8,911 nucleotides of DNA from Acetobacteraceae bacterium (GTDB taxonomy: Bacteria; Pseudomonadota; Alphaproteobacteria; Acetobacterales; Acetobacteraceae), in contig PLSZ01000297.1 of NCBI GenBank assembly GCA_003164305.1, positions 1 through 8,911 of the forward strand, read 5' to 3'. The notes beneath the pieces were generated by a model. The model was not told where the DNA came from. It saw nothing but the letters and a program-made list of their open reading frames with translations, and did not search any database. Position 1 is the stretch's first letter. Each line of letters opens with the position of its first letter. This document shows positions 1-5,897 of this stretch, piece after piece. The translations under genes were made by a program, and so were the position numbers.

Positions 1-794
1 GCCGCGTCCTCGATGGTGACGATGCGTTCGCCATGGTCGATCAGCCGCGACATGGCGTTCATCAGCGTGGTCTTGCCGGATCCGGTGCCGCCGGAGATGA
101 TCACATTCAACCGGCAACGCCCGGCGACCTCCAGCACCCGCGCAACCTGCTTGTTAACGGAACCCAAGCTGATCAGCTTGGCAAAATCGATCTGGCGGCG
201 CGAGAATTTCCGGATCGAGATATACGGCCCGTCCAGCGCCAGCGGCGGAAACACGATGTTGACGCGGGAGCCATCCTTCAGCCGCGCGTCCACCATCGGG
301 CTGGACTCGTCGATCCGCCGTCCGATCGAGGACGCGATGCGCTGCGAGATGTTCGCCACATGCGTCGCGTCGCGGAATTTGATGTCGGACAGCACCACCT
401 TGCCGCCGCGTTCCACGAACACCCTGTTGGGACCGTTCACCATGATGTCGGTGATGCTGTCATCCTCGAGCAAGGGCTCCAGGGGGCCAAGGCCCAGCAT
501 GTCGTCGACCAGTTCGCCGGCGAGTTGGTGTTGTTCGCGGGCGTTGAGCTGGAAATGCCGCGCGGTGGCGATCTCCGAGAGCACGCGCTCGACTTCCAGG
601 GTCAGCCGTTCGGTGGAAAGTCCCGCGATCGAGGCGGGATCGAGCTGCGCCAGACACGCCATGCGCAGTTGCGTGGTCGGCGCCGGCTGGTCCTGCCCGC
701 GGGCCTGTTCCGGCACCGGCGCCGGCTCGTGTAACGCCACCTCCGGCACCATCGCGGGGCCGCGGCGGCCGAAGATGGGTGGCATGACGATCAT
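1..794 (-). CDS. cpaF: CpaF/TadA-type secretion ATPase of the Tad pilus (partial, C-terminus off the window)
   Basis: Cytoplasmic hexameric ATPase that powers assembly of the Flp/Tad pilus; member of the GspE/VirB11-like secretion ATPase family. The first 264 codons are visible. Residues ~1-45 are a variable N-terminus. Residues ~60-230 are the usual N-terminal domain, with the family-typical stretches LGPLEPLL, ITDIMVNGP and RVNIVFPPLALDGP. The Walker A motif GGTGSGKTT is at 235-243 (Lys241), and the Asp-box TIEDA at 260-264 is cut by the window edge. Full-length CpaF proteins are roughly 450-500 residues, so the Walker B and His-box part is missing only because the window ends. The ATG start overlaps the cpaE stop by 4 nt (ATGA, 791-794), which argues for translational coupling. 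A second in-frame ATG lies three codons later. Seen: motifs and overlap. Known: family role. The identification is secure. Confidence 0.95.
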   Translation of the reverse strand, partial: MIVMPPIFGRRGPAMVPEVALHEPAPVPEQARGQDQPAPTTQLRMACLAQLDPASIAGLSTERLTLEVERVLSEIATARHFQLNAREQHQLAGELVDDMLGLGPLEPLLEDDSITDIMVNGPNRVFVERGGKVVLSDIKFRDATHVANISQRIASSIGRRIDESSPMVDARLKDGSRVNIVFPPLALDGPYISIRKFSRRQIDFAKLISLGSVNKQVARVLEVAGRCRLNVIISGGTGSGKTTLMNAMSRLIDHGERIVTIEDA

Positions 795-2053
795 GATTTC
801 AGCCCCAGAAAGCGGCGCAACCGGCCGGCCCCGCCACTGGCGGCCGTGTTCTGTGGCGTGTCGCTGTCCAGCAGCCGGACAAACGCGACCTCGCGCGCCA
901 GCAGCAGCATCGCGTCGCGGAAGCCGCCGCGCACCGCCACCGCCGCCTCGCCCATGCTGGCGGCGTGACCGACGACCTTCGGCAGATCGGGGATGATGAC
1001 GTCGGGCCGCATCTTCAGGCCCTCTTCCAACTGGCGCCGGTTGAGACCGCCGCGCATGGTGTCGCGGTTCAGCACCAGGACGCCGCGGCGCGGTTGGTGC
1101 GGCCCGTTCGGCAGCGCCATCAGCCGCAGCATGTCGCGCACCGACGCCAGGGTCGGATCCATCACCAGCACCCGCTGATGCGCCATCATCAGCAATTCGC
1201 GGTGCAGCGGCAGACCCGACCAGGGCACGTCGATGACCACGAAATTGTAACGTTTTCGCAACGCGACCAGCAGCCGCGCCGCCGCGTTGGGGGAATAGGC
1301 GATGCTGTCGGTGAGCTTTTCCTCCCCGGCCAGCACGTGCAGCCGCTTGTCCACCGGCTGCGCCGCGCGCTCCACGAACAGCTCGTCGATCCGCTCCGGC
1401 GCCTCCAGCGCCGTCCGCAATCCCGGGCCGGTCCTGGCACCGATCTGCATCGCCGCCGTGCCGCGGTGCAGGTCGGCGTCCAGCAGCATCGTATGGCGCC
1501 GCGCCTCGACGCCGAAATGCCAGGCCAGGTTGGCGGCGATCGTGCTGGCGCCGGTGCCGCCGCGCGTGCCGGTGACGGTGACCACGCGGCCGCCCTGTAC
1601 CCCCTCGAACGCCGGGGAGCCGGGCGACAGCAGGGGGCCGAAATAGCGCGCCACCATGTCGCGCATCAGCGGCTGATAGAGATACTCCAGCACCCCCAGG
1701 CCGCGGGTGATCTGGCGATAGAAATTCAGGTCGTCGCGGTCGCCGATGACCAGCACGCGGACATCCGGCTCGACCACGTCGGAGAGTTCGCCCAGAGCGG
1801 ACAGCGGCTGCTGTTCGCCGCTGATATCGACGATCAGCACGTGCGGCGTGGGCATTTTCCCAAGTGCCGCCATCGCCGCGCGCACGGTGCCGCGGCGAAT
1901 GTCCAGGCCTTGCGGCAACGCTTCCACCAGACCTTCGCGCAATGCCGTCTCGGTGTCCTGATCGCCGACGAAGGCGACGACCCGGGCCCGATCCGGCCGT
2001 TCCGCCTCGATCTTGGGCGGTTGCGCGAGGGCAACGTCATCAGGTGGCGTCAC
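791..2053 (-). CDS. cpaE: CpaE/TadZ-type pilus localisation ATPase (receiver-like + ParA/MinD-like domains)
   Basis: 420 residues. In Caulobacter and related bacteria CpaE/TadZ places the Tad pilus machine at the correct cell site and helps recruit other Cpa proteins. Residues ~24-140 resemble a response-regulator receiver domain: Asp76 in VLIVDIS sits where the phospho-acceptor would be, but the lysine expected before the late conserved Pro is replaced (YQP at 126-128), so normal phosphorelay is doubtful. Residues ~155-400 are a ParA/MinD-type P-loop domain, with a loop GTRGGTGAST at 162-171, LLDADLHRG at 190-198 and a Walker B-like FVVIDVPW at 271-278. The P-loop lacks both lysines of the classical deviant Walker A motif (Arg165 and Ala169 instead). 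This kind of drift is familiar in the CpaE family. The start is GTG, overlapping the upstream cpaD-like stop in GTGA (2050-2053), and its stop overlaps cpaF in ATGA. Confidence 0.93.
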   Translation of the reverse strand: MTPPDDVALAQPPKIEAERPDRARVVAFVGDQDTETALREGLVEALPQGLDIRRGTVRAAMAALGKMPTPHVLIVDISGEQQPLSALGELSDVVEPDVRVLVIGDRDDLNFYRQITRGLGVLEYLYQPLMRDMVARYFGPLLSPGSPAFEGVQGGRVVTVTGTRGGTGASTIAANLAWHFGVEARRHTMLLDADLHRGTAAMQIGARTGPGLRTALEAPERIDELFVERAAQPVDKRLHVLAGEEKLTDSIAYSPNAAARLLVALRKRYNFVVIDVPWSGLPLHRELLMMAHQRVLVMDPTLASVRDMLRLMALPNGPHQPRRGVLVLNRDTMRGGLNRRQLEEGLKMRPDVIIPDLPKVVGHAASMGEAAVAVRGGFRDAMLLLAREVAFVRLLDSDTPQNTAASGGAGRLRRFLGLKS

Positions 2054-2373
2054 GGTCCGGGCCCACCCACCGGAGCGGCCGCCGGAGTACCCGCGCCGCC
2101 GCCGCTGACCGGCACGATCCGCGCCAGTCCACTGTCGAGCAACGGCCGCACCTGATCATGCCGTAACCGCGCGACCGCCGCCGCCGCCATGCCGCCGTCC
2201 GCGCGCGCGGACGGCGTGGCAACCACCAGATCCGCGGGAGCTTCCACCATCGCCCGCAAATTGGTCTCGTTGGCATGGTTCGGACGCCAGACGCCGGCGC
2301 GCTGGTAGGGACCGGTCAGGTCGCACCCGGCCAGCCAGAGCAGCAACAGCAGCGGGCCGAAACGCGGCATCAT
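2050..2373 (-). CDS. cpaD: Short CpaD-like Tad pilus lipoprotein
   Basis: 107 residues. The N-terminus is a short lipoprotein signal with hydrophobic residues 7-15 and lipobox LAGC, giving a mature Cys17. The mature part contains ANETNLRAMVEAPADLV (34-50), which resembles the NLxAMVxxPADL signature of CpaD pilus lipoproteins, then AAAAVARLRHDQVRPL (63-78) and a Gly/Ala/Pro-rich tail. CpaD proteins are typically around 200 residues or more, so only the signature-bearing C-terminal part seems to remain. The reading frame is intact and coupled on both sides, so it looks like a minimal form and not decay. Its place between the secretin and cpaE is where cpaD normally sits. In the family it is thought to assist the outer-membrane secretin. 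Residue +2 of the mature protein is Asp. The start is ATG-ATG; the first ATG overlaps the cpaC stop (ATGA, 2370-2373). The assignment rests on motif and position and is not certain. Confidence 0.75.
   Translation of the reverse strand: MMPRFGPLLLLLWLAGCDLTGPYQRAGVWRPNHANETNLRAMVEAPADLVVATPSARADGGMAAAAVARLRHDQVRPLLDSGLARIVPVSGGGAGTPAAAPVGGPGP
2193..2216. repeat. Perfect 24-bp palindrome inside the cpaD-like gene
   Basis: Two 12-nt arms (2193-2204 and 2205-2216) are exactly complementary with no spacer, centred on an alternating GC run. It falls in the codons for residues ~53-60 of the CpaD-like lipoprotein, a low-complexity linker (TPSARADG). In the operon transcript it would fold into a very stable hairpin. 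It is seen directly in the sequence; any function is inference. Confidence 0.85.
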
Positions 2374-3908
2374 CGCACCATGAACCCCGCGTCGCCCGGA
2401 ATCCGCTGCGCCGCTGACCCCGGCGGCGGTGCCCCGCGCGCGCTCTGCCGCAGCAGCAACAACCGCTCCAGATCGCTCGGTGGCTTCCAGTTGTCGGTCG
2501 GCAGCTTCACCTGATCCGGGCCGGACGTGCCGTTGACGAGGTACGGCGTGATGACGATCACCAGCTCGGTTTCGTTGCGCTGGAACGCGTCGGACCGAAA
2601 CAGCATCCCCAGGATCGGAAGCTCTCCCACGCCTGGCAGCCCGCTGGCGCCGAGAGTGGTGTTGTCCTGGAGCAGGCCGGCGATGGCGAAGCTCTGCCCG
2701 CTCGCGAGTTCGACCGTGGTCTCGGCCCGCCGCACCGTCAGCGCCGGCACCTGGATGGAGCTGTTGCCGACACTGATCGACACCGCGCCGAGATTGGTCA
2801 GCGCGCTGACCTCGGGCCGCACCTTCATGTCGATCCGGCCGCCGGACAGCACGGTCGGGACAAACGCGAGGCTGACGCCGTACTGCTTGAACTCGATGGT
2901 GACCTGGTTGTTCTGCTGCGCCACCGGGATGGGAAACTCGCCGCCAACCAGGAAGCTCGCGGTCTCCCCGCTCATGGCGGTCAGGTTCGGTTCGGCCAGC
3001 ACGTGCGCGAGATTGTCCTGCGCCAGCGCGTCGATGACCGCGTTGATGTTGGCGCCGACGTAAATTGGATTGGGCCCGGTCTGGAGCGCGGCTGGGGCGA
3101 TGGCCGCGTTGGCGACCAGGCCCAGGGCCGGGAACGACGCCATCTTGCCGATGTTGCCCAGGGCCGACCAGTTCACGCCGAGGTTGCGCACGACAGCGCG
3201 GCTGACCTCGGCGATGCGGACCCGCAAATTCACCTCCTGGCTCCCGGAAACCGCGAGCTGGCTCTCGACGGTCTGTCCTGGGCCGGCGAACTCCCGCGCC
3301 GTCCGCATCGCCTGATCGGCCTGCGCCGCCATCGGCAGCGTGCCGCTGACCAACAGGCCGTTCGGCCGCGTCGCCACATGGATGTTCTGGCCGGGCAGTT
3401 GCCTGGCGATCGCGCTTTGCGCCTGCGCCGCGACGAAGCTGGAGGGCTGCACGGTGACGTCGTACTGAGCGATCGCCGCGCCATCGTCGCCGATCGCCGC
3501 GATCGTCGTGCGGCCCGCCGCGACGCCAAGCACGAACAGCGAGGTCGGCGACGCCGGGCGCACTTCGGCCACGCGCGGATCGGCCGCGAACACGCTCGCC
3601 GCCGGAGCGGTGAGCGAGACGACCCGGCCGGTGCCGGCTTCCAGGGAGAGCGATTGCACCGCTGGCGCGTGGCGCGGCGTGGCCCCGGCCCGAGATGCCG
3701 CGATCGGCAAGGCCGGGATTACCCCGCCCGGCACGTTCGCGGGTGCCAGCACCGTCCCGGCGATCCCTCGCGCCATCGCCGCCGCCGCCCGCGCCGCCTC
3801 CACTGATTCCGCTGGTTGCGCATGGGCCGCGCGCCCGGTGCTCAGCGCCAGACCGATGGCGGACAAAAGCAAAAGGCCGCGAACGGCCGGAACGCGCGCC
3901 AGTGTCAA
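2370..3908 (-). CDS. cpaC: CpaC/RcpA-type outer-membrane secretin of the Tad pilus
   Basis: 512 residues from the TTG start at 3908. CpaC multimers form the outer-membrane channel through which the Flp pilus emerges. Residues 1-30 are a Sec signal peptide, with a hydrophobic core GLLLLSAIGLALS and a cleavage site AHA|Q. Residues ~85-155 match the N-terminal domain of pilus secretins (VVSLTAPAASVFAADPRVAEV). Residues ~156-207 look like a BON/N1-type domain (RPNGLLVSGTLP). The secretin core runs from VNLRVRIAEVSR (226-237) to VIVITPYLV (450-458) and includes the diagnostic VLAEPNLTAMSGE (303-315), FLVGGEFPIPV (319-329) and GVGELPILGMLF (426-437). TTG is chosen because it starts the signal peptide, overlaps the cpaB stop in TTGA as the other junctions do, and has AAGGAG 8 nt upstream. 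An ATG at 4007 would add 33 residues that hide the signal peptide. It overlaps the next gene by 4 nt. Confidence 0.94.
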   Translation of the reverse strand: MTLARVPAVRGLLLLSAIGLALSTGRAAHAQPAESVEAARAAAAMARGIAGTVLAPANVPGGVIPALPIAASRAGATPRHAPAVQSLSLEAGTGRVVSLTAPAASVFAADPRVAEVRPASPTSLFVLGVAAGRTTIAAIGDDGAAIAQYDVTVQPSSFVAAQAQSAIARQLPGQNIHVATRPNGLLVSGTLPMAAQADQAMRTAREFAGPGQTVESQLAVSGSQEVNLRVRIAEVSRAVVRNLGVNWSALGNIGKMASFPALGLVANAAIAPAALQTGPNPIYVGANINAVIDALAQDNLAHVLAEPNLTAMSGETASFLVGGEFPIPVAQQNNQVTIEFKQYGVSLAFVPTVLSGGRIDMKVRPEVSALTNLGAVSISVGNSSIQVPALTVRRAETTVELASGQSFAIAGLLQDNTTLGASGLPGVGELPILGMLFRSDAFQRNETELVIVITPYLVNGTSGPDQVKLPTDNWKPPSDLERLLLLRQSARGAPPPGSAAQRIPGDAGFMVR

Positions 3909-4753
3909 AACCGGAACTCCTTGCCGTCCGTGGTGCCCTGGTAAATCTTCATCACGCGCCCGGCGGTGTGCCCCTGATTGAGGGCGGGAGAGACATCGCC
4001 GCCCCACGTCGTCGCCGGGTTTTCGGGCCGGGCGCCGGGCGCCGCGTCCGCCGCGCGCACGATCAGCGACAGGTGACCGAGCCGGCCCGCCAGCGCCACC
4101 CGCTCCGCCTGTGTCTCGGTCACCTCCAGGGTCACGGTATGCGTGGTGGTCCCCTGCTCGGTGCTGCTGCCGGTGGCGCCTTCCATCAGTTGCTGGTCGA
4201 TCGCGATGACGCGGATGTCGCCGAGCACCGTCTCCGCCGACGCGCGGCGGGAGGCGGGAACGGTCTGGTCGTCGCTCACCTGGGTCAGCAGCACATCGAC
4301 GTGATCGCCCGGCCAGATCAGCCCGGCGGTACCGCTGACCGCGTCGACGCCCACCGTCGTGGCGCGCATGCCCGGCCGCAGCACGGCGGCGAGGAAGCCG
4401 TGGTCTCCCGGCCGCAACAGGTCCGCCGGCAGCAAGACCTCCTGGGGGCGCAGGCTACGGCGGATCATCGAGCCGGCCAGTTCGGCGCGGGTTTGCGCGG
4501 TATCGGCGCGGGCCCCGTCCGGCACCTCGGACGCCGGCATCTCTCGCGGCTGGATGTCGTCGTATTTCAGCAGGCTCCCGGCCTGCAACGGATGCGCCGC
4601 CGCCAGAACCTGGACGACGGGCGGGGGAGGGGGCGTGGCCGCGATCGCCTCGGCCGGCGGTTTCGACGGCAGTTGCAGGCCGATCCACGTCACCATGCCG
4701 AGCCCTCCGAGACCGAGCACGATCGCCGCCAACAGGGCCGTTCGGAGGGACAT
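3905..4753 (-). CDS. cpaB: CpaB/RcpC-type Tad pilus assembly protein
   Basis: 282 residues. CpaB is an inner-membrane-anchored periplasmic protein that works with the secretin CpaC in the Tad pilus envelope complex. A single N-terminal membrane segment (residues ~5-27, ALLAAIVLGLGGLGMVTWIG) is followed by a Pro-rich linker (PPPPP at 41-45). Then comes a SAF domain (~46-114, containing VLAAAHPLQAGSLLKYDDI and RRSLRPQEVLLPADLL) and the RcpC/CpaB domain (~118-240, containing RPGMRATTVGVDAVSGTAG, IWPGDHVDVLLT and VTLEVTETQAERVALA). The length is normal for the family. The ATG start lies 6 nt after the cpaA stop with no strong Shine-Dalgarno, so it is probably translated by coupling to cpaA. Its stop overlaps the cpaC start (TTGA, 3905-3908). 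Confidence 0.94.
   Translation of the reverse strand: MSLRTALLAAIVLGLGGLGMVTWIGLQLPSKPPAEAIAATPPPPPVVQVLAAAHPLQAGSLLKYDDIQPREMPASEVPDGARADTAQTRAELAGSMIRRSLRPQEVLLPADLLRPGDHGFLAAVLRPGMRATTVGVDAVSGTAGLIWPGDHVDVLLTQVSDDQTVPASRRASAETVLGDIRVIAIDQQLMEGATGSSTEQGTTTHTVTLEVTETQAERVALAGRLGHLSLIVRAADAAPGARPENPATTWGGDVSPALNQGHTAGRVMKIYQGTTDGKEFRF
3917..3922 (-). promoter_or_regulatory. Shine-Dalgarno site that decides the cpaC TTG start
   Basis: AAGGAG lies within the last codons of cpaB, with 8 nt between it and the TTG at 3908-3906. It is the strongest ribosome binding site in the cpaBCDEF stretch and supports starting cpaC at the unusual TTG. Confidence 0.75.
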
Positions 4754-4759
4754 GGCGGG

Positions 4760-5284
4760 CTAGCCGAAATGGATGGGGGAGGCGAGGGTCAGCAGCGCGC
4801 CGGCGGCGATCGCGCAGGAGTACGGCAGCGACAGGCCGCGGCGGATGCGCCGGCGTTCGGCCCGCCAGACCCGCGGCAGCAAGCCGGTTGGGCGCGGTGT
4901 CGCATCCCGGGGCAGCACGCGCGCCAAAGACACATAGAACAGCGCCAGGGCGCCCCCCGCGAGGGCCGTACACAGGATCAGCGCCGGAACCGAGCCGGGG
5001 GGAACCAGCAGGACGCAGGCGGTCAGCAGCTTGACGTCGCCGCCGCCGAACCAGCCTCGGCGCCAGCAATACCAGGCGGCGGCGAACACCAGCACGGCGC
5101 CGAACAGCGCCGGAGCCAGTTGCCCGTCCCAGGCGTTCAGCGTTAGTCCGGCGGCCGCGACGACCAGAGACACCGCGTTGGGCACGGTGCGCACCGCGAC
5201 GTCGTGCGCCGCGGCGAACAGCAGGGCCGTTGCCGCGGCGAACAAGACGATCGGTTGTAACAGGGAGGGATCGGTCATCGACAT
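4760..5284 (-). CDS. cpaA: CpaA/TadV-type prepilin peptidase
   Basis: 174 residues. Polytopic inner-membrane aspartyl protease (A24 family) that removes the leader of Flp prepilin, presumably the product of the gene just upstream. Both catalytic aspartates are visible: Asp28 in AHDVAVRTVPN and Asp83 in WFGGGDVKLL, the classic GxGD-type site. The conserved PYxxAIAxG-type segment is at 154-162. Hydrophobic stretches at ~10-26, 36-50, 56-73, 87-94, 98-120 and 154-170 give about six membrane segments. It is short and lacks the N-terminal methyltransferase domain of PilD, as expected for TadV/CpaA enzymes. The ATG at 5284 has GAGG 6 nt upstream; an alternative ATG at 5278 would remove two residues. 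The gene lies 61 nt after flp and 6 nt before cpaB. Confidence 0.94.
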   Translation of the reverse strand: MSMTDPSLLQPIVLFAAATALLFAAAHDVAVRTVPNAVSLVVAAAGLTLNAWDGQLAPALFGAVLVFAAAWYCWRRGWFGGGDVKLLTACVLLVPPGSVPALILCTALAGGALALFYVSLARVLPRDATPRPTGLLPRVWRAERRRIRRGLSLPYSCAIAAGALLTLASPIHFG

Positions 5285-5307
5285 GCGAGACCTCGCCTGG
5301 TTGATGG

Positions 5308-5335
5308 GGCGGCTCGCCCGGGGCGGGCGGCCGCC
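5308..5335 (-). terminator. GC-rich hairpin between flp and cpaA (attenuator or mRNA-stabilising element; not a classic terminator)
   Basis: In the minus-strand transcript, 10 nt after the flp stop, six base pairs (5335-5330 with 5313-5308) and five more (5329-5325 with 5319-5315) form an 11-bp stem interrupted by one bulged A. The loop is 5 nt. No U-run follows, so complete intrinsic termination is unlikely. A stable hairpin right behind an abundant pilin mRNA, in the only sizeable gap of the operon, fits partial attenuation or protection of the flp message from 3' exonucleases. The structure is read from the sequence; the role is inference. Confidence 0.5.
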
Positions 5336-5345
5336 GTGGCGGAGA

Positions 5346-5519
5346 TCAAGGCAGAGCGGAGGCGATGGACGTGAACGTCGACTGCAGTTTGGTGCCGAGA
5401 GAGGTCACGGATGTCACGATAACCACCGCGACGAGACCCGCGATCAGGCCATATTCAAGCGCGGTCACGCCACGTTCGTCGTTGGCCAGCGCACTCAGAC
5501 TTTTCAGGAACGTGAACAT
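5346..5519 (-). CDS. flp: Flp-type prepilin, major subunit of the Tad pilus
   Basis: 57 residues, MFTFLKSLSALANDERGVTALEYGLIAG followed by a hydrophobic helix. The sequence has the full Flp signature: a short charged leader ending in Gly17, predicted cleavage Gly17|Val18 by CpaA, then VTALEYGLIAG with Glu22 at mature position +5 and the Flp-type Glu-Tyr pair. A membrane/assembly helix follows (~24-41), then a short polar tail. The mature pilin is about 40 residues, normal for this family. The ATG at 5519 is preceded by AGGAG (5530-5526) with a 6-nt spacer, a strong ribosome binding site that suits a highly made protein. It is the first gene of the operon, about 180 nt downstream of a CtrA-type box, and is followed by a strong hairpin before cpaA. 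Confidence 0.95.
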   Translation of the reverse strand: MFTFLKSLSALANDERGVTALEYGLIAGLVAVVIVTSVTSLGTKLQSTFTSIASALP

Positions 5520-5558
5520 ATTGGTCTCCTGCTTGCTTTCCGCGCGGCGTCCTTCGGC

Positions 5559-5572
5559 GTTCGCGCGCGAAC
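5559..5572. repeat. Perfect 14-bp palindrome in the flp leader
   Basis: GTTCGCGCGCGAAC equals its own reverse complement. It lies 40-53 bp upstream of the flp ATG and downstream of the proposed promoter, so it could be a repressor operator or a small mRNA hairpin. No binding protein is recognisable from the sequence. Confidence 0.55.
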
Positions 5573-5685
5573 TTGATTCAACTGATGCCCAGGCGTTCTG
5601 CCGGCCGGCTGACGGACACTTCGCTTTCGCGGCTCCGTCTCGGGGCTTGGTGGCGTGATGTTCGTGCCGCCTCGCTCAAAACGGG

Positions 5686-5718
5686 AACATAAGGCAGGAC
5701 CCTTAATGAACCGTTAAC
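5686..5718 (-). promoter_or_regulatory. Putative CtrA-controlled flp promoter (CtrA box 5703-5718, -10-like element 5686-5691)
   Basis: TTAATGAACCGTTAAC at 5703-5718 matches the CtrA consensus TTAA-N7-TTAAC exactly, including the final C, when read on the plus strand; the core is near-symmetric and also gives TTAA-N7-TTAA towards flp. Read towards flp, TATGTT (5691-5686) is a possible -10. If so, the two TTAA halves fall near -38/-35 and -27/-24, covering the -35 region as in CtrA-activated promoters. CtrA is the alphaproteobacterial cell-cycle response regulator and activates the pilin gene pilA in Caulobacter. The box is seen directly; activation of this operon by CtrA is inference. Confidence 0.65.
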
Positions 5719-5868
5719 ACCGGCGAGATTTGTTCAAATGTTTTGGATAATGTTTCACACGATGATATGCGGCGAGATTCGCCGTGCTCGAACGGGACCC
5801 GGGTTCGCGCCCATGAACAGCGGATGTAATCGCGCCGGGCCGCGAGAATATACTCTGGTCCCGGCACG

Positions 5869-5897
5869 TCGAGATCATGCTCCTGGCATGGTATAAA
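5869..5897 (+). promoter_or_regulatory. Weak candidate sigma-70 promoter for the rlpA-like gene
   Basis: TCGAGA (5869-5874, 4 of 6 to the -35 consensus), a 17-bp spacer and TATAAA (5892-5897). The spacer contains a dyad CATGC-TCCTG-GCATG (5876-5890). A second dyad, AGCCG (5901-5905) with CGGCT (5921-5925), would overlap the start point. The implied leader to the GTG start is about 195 nt. The match is modest and other TA-rich hexamers nearby are possible. Confidence 0.3.

Noticed and set aside
13..996. Long plus-strand open frame across cpaF and the end of cpaE
   Set aside because: It is antisense to clearly recognisable CpaF and CpaE sequence; composition is Arg/Ser/Pro-rich as expected of a GC-rich shadow frame, with no domain signature.
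965..2155. Plus-strand open frame opposite cpaE
   Set aside because: His/Arg/Gln/Ala-rich shadow of the cpaE codons with no family resemblance.
3909..4007. N-terminal extension of cpaC to the ATG at 4007
   Set aside because: It would overlap cpaB by about 100 bp and bury the signal peptide; the TTG at 3908 has a good Shine-Dalgarno and the TTGA overlap.
3695..5146. 483-codon plus-strand open frame opposite cpaC, cpaB and cpaA
   Set aside because: Opposite strand of three well-supported pilus genes; low-complexity Arg/Gly/Ala/Gln composition and no plausible domain or ribosome binding site.
5780..5812. tRNA T-arm-like TTCGAGC on the minus strand
   Set aside because: The flanking five-base arms do not pair, and no acceptor or anticodon stem is present nearby.
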